Source of the DNA: Candidatus Falkowbacteria bacterium RIFOXYC2_FULL_47_12
GTDB taxonomy: Bacteria > Patescibacteriota > Patescibacteriia > Patescibacteriales > XYC2-FULL-47-12
Length of the DNA stretch: 15,611 bases
Direction: 5' to 3'
Assembly (NCBI GenBank): GCA_001778285.1
Contig: MFGL01000037.1
Span: 5,956 to 21,566 of the forward strand
Below the pieces are notes generated by a model, which saw only the letters and a list, made by a program, of their open reading frames with translations, searched no databases and had not been told where the DNA came from. The position numbers and the translations under genes are program-made. Below, in pieces: positions 1 to 6,192 of the stretch. Position 1 is the stretch's first letter. Each line of letters starts with the position of its first letter.

Positions 1-1433
1 GTAACGGCATGATTAAGCATATATTTGTTTGTCGCCACCACAGTACCGTCTTTGTACAAATAAATATAATCCACATCGTCATCGCGCGCCGTGCCTTCGT
101 TGGCAAACGTCAGGCGGGTGAGCGCCACGTCTTCGTTGCCGCTCGTCTCGCTCACCGTAAACTCAGCTACGGTTTCTTTTTTTGTTCCGATGTTGAGTGA
201 ACGCACGCCGGTGTTGAGTTCGCGGCTGACAATGCTGACCGCGCCGATGAAACTTTGCGTATCAACTAATTTGTGCTCGGCGCTAAAAACGGGAAAAATG
301 CCGCTGACCGCAGACGTTGTTTGAACGTCGGCGGCCGCGGCAATACCCAAACTCATTGTGTCGTTGTGTCTGGCTTGCGTCGTTACGTTTATTTTTACAA
401 CCAAACGTTTCTCGGTATCAGCCGGGATAACGAACGTTTTATCCGTAAACCGAATCGTTGCTTTGCCCTCACTGTTTACCTGGGAAACCGAACCGTACGC
501 AACGCCGTTCTCATCCTCAATGTTTATTAAATCAGTCGCGGCAGTGGCAGCCAGGCCGCGTTTGGTGAGTGTGACGCTGGTGATTTCAACGCCGGCGCGC
601 ACAGCCTGCAGTTTGAAAATAGCCACGATATTACGCGCTGTCTTGAGCGGGAATAAGCTCGCTGCCGGTGAGTTTGAAGCTAAGGTCACAATGAGCTGAC
701 CCGCACTGCTCGTCTGCGTTGCCGGCGTTTCGGTTGTCGTTTGTGTCGGCTGCGTGCCTGACACTACATCAAGACTGAAATCAGCGTTTTGATACGTTGC
801 CAAGTCGGCCGGAAAAACGGTTAAAATTTCACCCCAGGAAAATTTAGCACCGCGAAATTCGCTCTCGCCGGGCACCCAGGCTTTGCGGTTTCCGTCAATA
901 AAATACACTTTGGGATCATTAATCGCTTTCAAAAGCCGCGCCGGCACCCAGTAGCTTAAATCTTTCTCGCTCAACGTAATTACGTTCGCCCACGAGTTTG
1001 CCGGGTACGCGGCAAAGGCCTCGGGCGTAGCGTGGTATTTTTTCAAATTTTTATCGTAGCTTAAATAGTAGATGCGGTCGCTCCCCTGCTCTTTGGCTAA
1101 ATTTACCGGCGCGTAGCCGTCTAATTCTTTTTTGCCTATGAGCTGTACCTTGGCAAAACTGAAGTTGTAAGAGTGAAATACCTCTTCATTGCGGATAGGG
1201 TATTTTTGCTTGCCGATGAGCGCGTACACTTTCGGGCTGTCCGCGGTTTTGACCAAACGCACGTTTGGCCCAAACAAGCCGTTGGCATCGGCGGTAATCT
1301 GCACGCCCAGCACCTTTTGTTCCGGTGAGCCGGCGAGCGCATAATAAAACAAACCTAACGCCGCCGCGACAGCAGCGAGGCTTGCGATGCCAAAATACAG
1401 CGCCGGCCATTTAATATCAGTAAGCCAATTCAT
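1..1433 (-). CDS. Large membrane-anchored surface protein, S-layer-like (3' part outside window)
   Basis: The frame is open from the ATG at 1433 down to the window edge, about 477 residues, so the C-terminus is missing. Residues ~8-34 form a hydrophobic segment (signal anchor or uncleaved signal peptide) after a short N-terminus MNWLTDIKW. Two related stretches follow, around KVYALIGKQKYPIRNEEVF and KVYFIDGNRKAWVPGESEF, each a 'K-V-Y-x-I-x-G-x-x-x' unit of roughly 30 residues, suggesting a duplicated small beta module. A Thr/Pro/Gln-rich linker (TQPTQTTTETPATQTSS) then leads into beta-rich, Ig-like sequence with ITSVTLTKRGL and an IEDENG turn. This architecture is common in cell-surface proteins of uncultured bacteria, but I recognise no named family. 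It has its own promoter-like sequence upstream and is separated by tRNA-Thr from the glycosyltransferase gene. Function as surface layer or adhesin is inference. Confidence 0.75.
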   Translation of the reverse strand, partial: MNWLTDIKWPALYFGIASLAAVAAALGLFYYALAGSPEQKVLGVQITADANGLFGPNVRLVKTADSPKVYALIGKQKYPIRNEEVFHSYNFSFAKVQLIGKKELDGYAPVNLAKEQGSDRIYYLSYDKNLKKYHATPEAFAAYPANSWANVITLSEKDLSYWVPARLLKAINDPKVYFIDGNRKAWVPGESEFRGAKFSWGEILTVFPADLATYQNADFSLDVVSGTQPTQTTTETPATQTSSAGQLIVTLASNSPAASLFPLKTARNIVAIFKLQAVRAGVEITSVTLTKRGLAATAATDLINIEDENGVAYGSVSQVNSEGKATIRFTDKTFVIPADTEKRLVVKINVTTQARHNDTMSLGIAAAADVQTTSAVSGIFPVFSAEHKLVDTQSFIGAVSIVSRELNTGVRSLNIGTKKETVAEFTVSETSGNEDVALTRLTFANEGTARDDDVDYIYLYKDGTVVATNKYMLNHAV

Positions 1434-1463
1434 AATAACAATTTTGTTGATAAGTTTGGCTGT

Positions 1464-1493
1464 ATTATACCACGTTTGTGCTATGAGTAGCAA
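1464..1493 (-). promoter_or_regulatory. Putative sigma-70-type promoter of the surface protein gene
   Basis: Read on the minus strand, TTGCTA (1493-1488) and a perfect TATAAT (1469-1464) are 18 nt apart, about 30 nt upstream of the ATG at 1433. The -35 matches the consensus at 4 of 6 bases. It lies just downstream of the tRNA-Thr gene, so the surface protein need not depend on readthrough. Confidence 0.55.
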
Positions 1494-1502
1494 ATAAAAA
1501 TG

Positions 1503-1575
1503 AGCCGTCCATCGGGCTTGAACCGATAACCTGCGGTTTACAAAACCGCTGCTCTACCAGTTGAGCTAGGACGGC
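1503..1575 (-). tRNA. tRNA-Thr (anticodon UGU)
   Basis: The minus strand folds as a full cloverleaf of 73 nt. The acceptor stem is GCCGTCC/GGACGGC, the D-arm GCTC/GAGC, the anticodon stem GCGGT/ACCGC with loop TTTGTAA (anticodon TGT at 1542-1540), and the T-arm ATCGG/CCGAT with loop TTCAAGC. The discriminator base is U. The 3' CCA is not encoded (next bases CA), so it would need the CCA-adding enzyme encoded at 13572-15104. Confidence 0.95.
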
Positions 1576-1593
1576 AAGACTTCATTTACGGTA

Positions 1594-2811
1594 TCACAGT
1601 TTTAATAATTTTTCAATGTAATCCTGCGCAAACGTGGGAACTTGCGTTTCTACGCTTTGCATTTTTTTCACTCTATCATAATTTTCCATTACCCATTTCA
1701 TCTTTTTAATTAATTCTTCCCGGTCCCCCGCTTTAAACAAAAATTCAGGCTTTAAAATTTCCGGAATGCCGCCGATGTCTGACGCAATTACCGGCAGGTT
1801 ATTTTGTCTGGCCTCTATAATAACCGTCGGCTGATTCTCGTAGCATAATGACGGAACGACCAAGCAGTTTGCCTTTTGCATCAAACCCCGTATTTCATCA
1901 TAATTTTTTTTGCCTAGAAATTTTATTCTTGCATTTATTCCTAACTTCTTACTTCTAACTTCTAACTTCTCACTTTCACCTCCTTCGCCAACAATCCACA
2001 GCTCACTATTATCTCTTTGCAACTTAATAAACTCCTTAATCAACAGTTCTACGCCTTTGTGCTTTTCAATCTGTCCGACATACAGAAATATAAATTTACC
2101 GTCGTCGTCTCCCCTCCTTACCAAGGAGGGGCTGGGGGAGGTATTAACCGAATTTGCCATCACAACACACTTTGCCTTTTGAAAAAATCCCCTATCCGCG
2201 TGCATTTTCATCAGCCACTCTGACGGTGAAATAACAATATCCAAACTGGCGAATAATTTTTTATTGTACCATTGATAAACGCGCGCGAACAAGCCGTCAA
2301 CTTTTTTTTCTTTCCCGACGAGCATTAGGCCGGACGGATGCAGGAGTTGAATATCATGCAGTGTGTGCATATACCTAGGAATCCAATCCCGCGGTATCGC
2401 GGGATTGGATTCCTTAACACGTCTGCTTCTATGAATCGCGAGCGGCGTCAAAAACCCGACGCCCGTTAAATTATGCGTCATTACTAAATCCGGCTTTTCT
2501 TTTCGTAAAATTTTTTTAATTTTAAAATAACTTTGGATATTGAACATGTCTATTAAATGCCAAACCAATCTTAATGCCGCCGACAACTTACCGAGGTTAT
2601 AGTAAGAAATTATGTTCCAAGGATAGAATCTTATAGCTCCCCTTCCCGCAGTACTGCGGGAAGGGGTTGGGGGTGAGGTGATTGGTTGCGTACTCACGAC
2701 CACGACTTCATGCCCAGCTTGGACCAAACCATCAGCTATGGTCGCGACTGCCTGTTCCGCGCCGCCGCGCGCATAGCGGCCGTATAAATTGTTGATTAAG
2801 ACTATCTTCAT
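1594..2811 (-). CDS. GT4-family glycosyltransferase carrying four repeat insertions
   Basis: A GT-B fold, retaining glycosyltransferase of family 4, probably working on surface polysaccharide or glycolipid at the inner face of the membrane. The N-terminal domain begins MKIVLINNLYGRYARGGAEQ (glycine-rich acceptor-side loop). The C-terminal donor domain has YVGQIEKHKGVELLIKEF, the E-x7-E motif (E325 to E333) and ASDIGGIPEIL. The usual length is about 350-390 residues and this one has 405. The excess is explained by four repeat-derived stretches, all in frame: residues 45-58, 133-145, 224-234 and 279-290, listed as separate repeats. They fall in loops and leave the core motifs intact, so the protein may still work. 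I chose the ATG at 2811 because MKIVLINN is the typical family start; a further in-frame ATG at 2838 would add MGKRDRVKN. No strong ribosome binding site marks either. Sugar and acceptor cannot be read from sequence. Confidence 0.9.
   Translation of the reverse strand: MKIVLINNLYGRYARGGAEQAVATIADGLVQAGHEVVVVSTQPITSPPTPSRSTAGRGAIRFYPWNIISYYNLGKLSAALRLVWHLIDMFNIQSYFKIKKILRKEKPDLVMTHNLTGVGFLTPLAIHRSRRVKESNPAIPRDWIPRYMHTLHDIQLLHPSGLMLVGKEKKVDGLFARVYQWYNKKLFASLDIVISPSEWLMKMHADRGFFQKAKCVVMANSVNTSPSPSLVRRGDDDGKFIFLYVGQIEKHKGVELLIKEFIKLQRDNSELWIVGEGGESEKLEVRSKKLGINARIKFLGKKNYDEIRGLMQKANCLVVPSLCYENQPTVIIEARQNNLPVIASDIGGIPEILKPEFLFKAGDREELIKKMKWVMENYDRVKKMQSVETQVPTFAQDYIEKLLKL
1942..1976. repeat. Class C heptamer array in the GT4 gene
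   Basis: Five consecutive 7-nt units on the plus strand: TAACTTC, TTACTTC, TAACTTC, TAACTTC, TCACTTT. In the minus-strand gene it encodes about residues 279-290 (SEKLEVRSKKLG), between the GEG turn and the NARIKFLG strand of the donor domain. A 35-nt tract of low-complexity sequence in an otherwise normal Rossmann domain suggests insertion or expansion. Confidence 0.85.
2111..2142 (-). repeat. Class A palindromic element, copy 1, in the GT4 gene
   Basis: On the plus strand a perfect 9-bp hairpin, CCCCTCCTT / AAGGAGGGG with loop ACC, is followed by the tail CTGGGGGAGGT. On the coding strand it reads TSPSPSLVRRG, residues 225-234 or so, just before the YVGQ strand that starts the donor domain. 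It has the same orientation and reading phase as copies 2 and 3. Confidence 0.85.
2377..2414. repeat. Class D hairpin, 17-bp arms, in the GT4 gene
   Basis: Perfect inverted repeat: arm AGGAATCCAATCCCGCG (2377-2393), loop GTAT, and the exact complement arm 2398-2414. It encodes KESNPAIPRDWIPR around residues 133-145, immediately before the conserved-looking HTLHDIQLLHPSG segment. I see no second copy in the window. Confidence 0.85.
2639..2679 (-). repeat. Class A palindromic element, copy 2, in the GT4 gene
   Basis: A perfect 28-bp palindrome at 2639-2666 (half-site CCCCTTCCCGCAGT) is followed on the plus strand by the tail TTGGGGGTGAGGT. On the coding strand it gives TSPPTPSRSTAGRG, residues 45-58, directly after the first beta strand and loop of the acceptor domain. 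Confidence 0.88.
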
Positions 2812-2999
2812 ATTTTTTACTCTATCACGTTTACCCATAAAAGTCTATATTTTACTAATTTTAGCTTAAAATACACAAAAATGTTTGACTTTTATATTGT
2901 TTTATGTTAATGTAAAATGTTACGATTTCTGTAACCCCCTGCTTTGCAGGGTTCACAAATCGGGCAAAAAGCCCAACATATTTAGAAAGGAGTCTTCAT
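2812..2999. promoter_or_regulatory. Divergent intergenic region with weak promoter signals and two leader hairpins
   Basis: This region separates the minus-strand glycosyltransferase from the plus-strand secreted protein. For the plus gene, TTGACT (2885-2890) lies 17 nt before TAATGT (2908-2913), which is preceded by an extended -10 TG; the -10 match is poor. The leader then holds two small hairpins: CCCTGC/GCAGGG with loop TTT (2937-2951) and GGGC/GCCC with an A5 loop (2962-2974). A strong ribosome binding site AAAGGAG (2986-2992) follows, 7 nt before the ATG. For the minus gene only a weak TAAAAT -10 (2854-2849) can be seen. Confidence 0.4.
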
Positions 3000-4298
3000 A
3001 TGAAGATCTCCCGCTATTCAGTTCTTTTCACAATTTTCGTTTTGGCGGTTTCGTTTTTCTTCGCGCCGGTTTCCGATGCCCGGTCGCAGTTCCCGGTCGA
3101 TTTGGACCCGGAACTCTGCACGCTGGCGGAAGAATGGCAAATTCAGGCTCGATATTCTTATGAGTTTGAAAACGTCCTTCGCCAGTGGTACCAAAGCGGG
3201 TTGTTGGCGGATGAGCCGTCATTCGACTCTTACGTCTGGACAATGTTCCACACTGTCGGATGTAAAGTGTGGACAGTCCATATGGTAATGTCCGAATTCC
3301 TCACACCCTCGGAATTTATCGAATGCTTGGGGATGTTTAATTTTTACCAAAATGAATTCCCCCAAAACGATATGCAATGGAATGAGGCTATAAGCCGTAG
3401 CCTCCATCCTGTGGAAGTCGAGACTATTCTCGCTCGAGCCGCCGGCATATTGGCAACCAAGTCGGACCATGTCCCGGATATGATCTCGCAGGATATGCAA
3501 TTTCTCTTGCGCGACGATACCCGGATTGTCAATTTCTATGCCCCGAGGGAGCTCGGAGTATCGCGGATTTTAGAGGGCACAATTCAAATAGAAAGTTCTC
3601 TAATTGTTACCGGAGAGTGGTACGATATTTATATACCATACCAACAGGAGCCAATCTCCGTACAATGTACCGCAAACGATGTTCTGAAACTGCCCCGGGG
3701 ATTATACAGTCTCGGTGGAGGAATTTCCGTTTATCACCATAGCAAATCCGTCGCTGAACAGGGATTCGCTATGATGGGAGAATACGGCGGACCCGAGTAT
3801 CCGGCGAAGATTACTCTCACCGGAAAAACGAAGTGGTACGGCGCGGAGAAGAGCGTTGACCAAACCGCTTCGGTTCTCCATACGCTCGCTCTTCGTATTG
3901 ATGTCTTGTTGTCGAAAGACAACACTAAAATAACAATCGTGAGCGAGATTGAGGCAACAATTATCGGCGGGCAAATCATAATGACTTTCGGGGACGAAGC
4001 GCCGGAATCGTTCAATATGAGCGTCTCCTTCGGCGAACTGCCGAGCACATACATTATAATGACTCGGGGCGCGCGGTCGAATGACGAATGGTGGTATAAT
4101 TTCGAACTAAAAAATCCGTTCTCAGTCCCGAACCGCGTTGAGAGAGTTATCCAGTTCAATTCTCCCCCTGTGCCAATTACAACTGTGATTATTTCAACGG
4201 ATGGATTTTTCGACATCCGATATTCGCCTTCCGCCAGTGGAAGCGGCGGTTCCGGAGGTAGTGTCCCCGTCGCTGGAGACGGAGGCGGCGGTAACTGA
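3000..4298 (+). CDS. Secreted protein of unknown family with a glycine-rich C-terminus
   Basis: I do not recognise the family. The 432-residue product starts with a Sec signal peptide: lysine and arginine in MKISRYS, a hydrophobic core LFTIFVLAVSFFFAPV, and a likely cleavage site near VSDARS (about residue 27-29). The mature part has a helical, acidic first third with Trp-rich stretches and three of its four cysteines (ELCTL, VGCKV, FIECL), which could form disulphides outside the cell. The fourth is in SVQCTA, and the second half is beta-rich. The end is low-complexity Gly/Ser (SGSGGSGGSVPVAGDGGGGN), a possible flexible tether. The start is fixed by AAAGGAG 7 nt upstream. The gene stands alone: divergent from the glycosyltransferase on the left and closed by a strong terminator on the right. 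It contains none of the repeat insertions found in nearly all its large neighbours. Confidence 0.85.
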   Translation: MKISRYSVLFTIFVLAVSFFFAPVSDARSQFPVDLDPELCTLAEEWQIQARYSYEFENVLRQWYQSGLLADEPSFDSYVWTMFHTVGCKVWTVHMVMSEFLTPSEFIECLGMFNFYQNEFPQNDMQWNEAISRSLHPVEVETILARAAGILATKSDHVPDMISQDMQFLLRDDTRIVNFYAPRELGVSRILEGTIQIESSLIVTGEWYDIYIPYQQEPISVQCTANDVLKLPRGLYSLGGGISVYHHSKSVAEQGFAMMGEYGGPEYPAKITLTGKTKWYGAEKSVDQTASVLHTLALRIDVLLSKDNTKITIVSEIEATIIGGQIIMTFGDEAPESFNMSVSFGELPSTYIIMTRGARSNDEWWYNFELKNPFSVPNRVERVIQFNSPPVPITTVIISTDGFFDIRYSPSASGSGGSGGSVPVAGDGGGGN

Positions 4299-4334
4299 CC
4301 AATCCACCTATAGACATCACACTGAGATTACTTG

Positions 4335-4376
4335 CCCGCAGTTTGCGAAAGCTTTCTGCGGGTTTTCTTTTTTTTT
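4335..4376 (+). terminator. Rho-independent terminator of the secreted protein gene
   Basis: Stem CCCGCAG (4335-4341) pairs with CTGCGGG (4356-4362) and is followed at once by a T-rich run, TTTTCTTTTTTTTT (4363-4376). It begins 37 nt after the stop codon at 4298. Confidence 0.9.
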
Positions 4377-4400
4377 AAAATAACATGGTACAATAATTGC

Positions 4401-4964
4401 ATGGCAACACTATTTCAAAATAAATATCGCATCGGTTTCACCCGTCACGCCGCCTGGAATTACGCGAACAGCGGCATGTATTTTGTCACCATCTGCACGG
4501 CGGGCAGGATTTGTTATTTTGGCAACATTATCAATGAAAAAATGCGTTTAAATAATATCGGTTCTATGGCCGGTCAATGCTGGCTGGAAATCCCCAAACA
4601 TTTTCCCAATGTCATTTTGGATGAATATATAATTATGCCAAACCATACCCATGGAATTATATTCATTGATAATGACATGCCCAATCATAAACGTAGAGAC
4701 GCGATATATCGCGTCTCTACCGGTGGTGTAACCGGTTCACATAATCCGATGGGAACCAATTCATTAGGTGAAATCATGCGCGCTTATAAATCGGCAGTAA
4801 AACGTTTTTGCACCAAACAAAGCCTGTCTTTCTCCTGGCAATCCCGCTTCTATGACCGCATCATTCGCAACGAACACGAACTGCACAATATACGAAATTA
4901 CATTTATTACAATCCGGCAAAATGGAAGAGGGACCGAAATAATGTTGAAAACTTGTATAGGTGA
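4401..4964 (+). CDS. REP-associated Y1/HUH transposase (RAYT, TnpA-REP type)
   Basis: A 187-residue single-domain member of the IS200-like Y1 transposase superfamily. The HUH-type metal site is in YIIMPNHTHGIIFID (H82, H84). The C-terminal signature is FYDRIIRNEHELHNIRNYIY followed by YNPAKW, with Y167 of NYIYYNP the best catalytic tyrosine candidate. Such enzymes nick and join single-stranded DNA at GTAG-preceded REP hairpins and are usually single-copy, domesticated genes. Residues 98-107 (RRDAIYRVST) are encoded by a perfect 28-bp palindrome, placed in the variable loop between the HUH strand and the SLGEIMRAYKSAVKRF helix. An identical palindrome starts 16 nt after the stop. The ATG at 4401 was chosen because upstream in-frame starts run into the terminator. 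There is no ribosome binding site; TACAAT at 4389-4394 could be a -10, which would give an almost leaderless mRNA. Confidence 0.92.
   Translation: MATLFQNKYRIGFTRHAAWNYANSGMYFVTICTAGRICYFGNIINEKMRLNNIGSMAGQCWLEIPKHFPNVILDEYIIMPNHTHGIIFIDNDMPNHKRRDAIYRVSTGGVTGSHNPMGTNSLGEIMRAYKSAVKRFCTKQSLSFSWQSRFYDRIIRNEHELHNIRNYIYYNPAKWKRDRNNVENLYR
4693..4720. repeat. Class B 28-bp palindrome inside the transposase gene
   Basis: Perfect palindrome with half-site GTAGAGACGCGATA and its exact complement. It begins with GTAG on both strands, the tetranucleotide known to precede REP hairpins cut by TnpA-REP in E. coli. It is in frame in the transposase gene (residues 98-107). Confidence 0.95.
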
Positions 4965-4967
4965 TAA

Positions 4968-5008
4968 TTACGCGTAACGCGTAGAGACGCGATATATCGC
5001 GTCTCTAC
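4968..5008. repeat. Class B 28-bp palindrome between convergent genes, with adjacent short palindrome
   Basis: 4981-5008 is identical to the copy at 4693-4720. It is preceded by a 10-bp palindrome TTACGCGTAA (4968-4977). The element fills the 40-nt gap between the convergent transposase and glycosyltransferase genes. Its outer bases CTA (5005-5007) form the TAG stop codon of the minus-strand glycosyltransferase. There is no T-run, so terminator function is doubtful. Confidence 0.95.
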
Positions 5009-6192
5009 AATGCGGTTATGACGTCTTCCAACCGCTCCCCCACTTTCCGCCAATCATATTTCCTCTCCACCGACTCTCTTGCCGCCCGGCCCATTTTGTA
5101 ACGCCGCTGGGGATATTTTAAAAACTCTTCAATTTTTACGCGCAGATGCCGCGCGCTTCCGGGCGCAACCGTAATGCCCTGTACGCCGTTTTCAAACACG
5201 CTTCGCACGCCGGGCAGGTCTGATGCCATTACCGGCACGCCGCAGGCCATTGCTTCCAAAAGCACCATGCCAAAAGCTTCGGATGCATCCGTTGAGGGCA
5301 GGACAAAAATGTCCGCCAAGTTGTAGTGCAAAACCAATTCTTCGTCCGGCACGCGACCAGCAAAGATGACTTGCTTTTCTATTTTTAATTCTTTAGCCAA
5401 ATTTTCATATTTAACGCGCAAATCACCATCGCCGCAAACAAGACACTTAACATTTGATATTTGACATTTGACATTTTCTCCGGCAATTGCCCGCAACAAA
5501 ACTTCTACGCCTTTAAACCTGTGCGCGCTATCCAACGCGCCCAGAAACATCACAACCCGGTCTTTTTCCGCGATGCCGTAGCGTTGGCGCAATGCTTGCA
5601 ACTCCAAAATATCGTGCGGAAATACGTGAAATCTGTCCAAGTGCACGCCAAAAGGAATTTCCACAAATTTATCCGGCCATTTTTGAAAATATTTTTTAAC
5701 GCTGGAATGCGCGACATAATCCAATGACGCGGAAATAACTTTATCCGCGCGCTTGAATAAACTTTTTTTAATCAGAAGCGATGGCACGCTCAAAACTTTT
5801 GCCAAGGGCGGGAGCGCCGGCGTATCCATGACAAAATTAATAATCAATTTTGTTTTGGGATGCAACAGCTTAAACAGCCAAACAATTTCGGCGCCGCCGA
5901 AGAAGGGGTAACACAGGTACAACGTATCAAAACCCACTAATTGCTCGTACAACGACGGTACAAACCCACCATTTTTGAAGCCGAAGGAAAATGATGGTTG
6001 CAGGCGATTTATTTTGAACGGCAGAGACGCGTAATTTGTCTCTGCGTTATCGCTCGCGCCAGCACCGTCTTGTGTCATGGTAAAAACCGTCACGTCATGT
6101 TGCGCAGCCAAAAGCCGCGCCATTTCAAACGCGCTGTTGCCCATGCCCCCGTGGTAGGGCGGAAAAGTTGAAACGATGACGGCGATTTTCAT
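5005..6192 (-). CDS. GT4-family glycosyltransferase
   Basis: A 395-residue GT-B glycosyltransferase of family 4. The acceptor domain starts MKIAVIVSTFPPYHGGMGNS, with the usual glycine-rich loop. The donor domain has VVMFLGALDSAHRFKGVEVL, the E-x7-E motif in EAFGMVLLEAMACGVPVMAS (E305, E313) and DLPGV. It probably adds a sugar (mannosyl or similar, unproven) to an envelope glycan or lipid. The ATG overlaps the rarA stop as ATGA (6192-6189), so translation is likely coupled. Two in-frame repeat-like stretches are present: residues 50-58 (relic of the GTAG palindrome) and 239-251 (NVKCQISNVKCL, heptamer array) just before the CGDGD turn. The stop codon lies inside the 4981-5008 palindrome, so that element set the present C-terminus. 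Confidence 0.92.
   Translation of the reverse strand: MKIAVIVSTFPPYHGGMGNSAFEMARLLAAQHDVTVFTMTQDGAGASDNAETNYASLPFKINRLQPSFSFGFKNGGFVPSLYEQLVGFDTLYLCYPFFGGAEIVWLFKLLHPKTKLIINFVMDTPALPPLAKVLSVPSLLIKKSLFKRADKVISASLDYVAHSSVKKYFQKWPDKFVEIPFGVHLDRFHVFPHDILELQALRQRYGIAEKDRVVMFLGALDSAHRFKGVEVLLRAIAGENVKCQISNVKCLVCGDGDLRVKYENLAKELKIEKQVIFAGRVPDEELVLHYNLADIFVLPSTDASEAFGMVLLEAMACGVPVMASDLPGVRSVFENGVQGITVAPGSARHLRVKIEEFLKYPQRRYKMGRAARESVERKYDWRKVGERLEDVITAL
5442..5476. repeat. Class C heptamer array in the second glycosyltransferase gene
   Basis: Five 7-nt units on the plus strand: GACACTT, AACATTT, GATATTT, GACATTT, GACATTT. It encodes residues 239-251 of the minus-strand protein, between the donor-domain helix ending in AIAGE and the LVCGDG strand and turn. 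Confidence 0.85.
6021..6045. repeat. Diverged class B inverted repeat in the second glycosyltransferase gene
   Basis: Arms GCAGAGAC and GTCTCTGC (8 bp, perfect) surround the loop GCGTAATTT. The left part, GCAGAGACGCG, differs from the class B half-site start GTAGAGACGCG by one base. It encodes AETNYASLP (residues 50-58) in a loop. Likely a decayed or variant copy. Confidence 0.6.

Noticed and set aside
4332..4400. Upstream extension of the transposase reading frame from a TTG
   Set aside because: It runs through the terminator hairpin and T-run of the preceding gene and adds a non-homologous FFFF-rich sequence. ATG 4401 gives the normal family start.
4981..5008. 28-bp palindrome as a bidirectional terminator
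   Set aside because: There is no T-run on either side, and an identical copy lies in the middle of a reading frame, so its identity as a repeat is better supported.
4690..5010. CRISPR array suggested by two identical 28-bp repeats
   Set aside because: Only two copies, 260 nt apart with a gene end between them, perfectly palindromic, and no regular spacers or cas genes.
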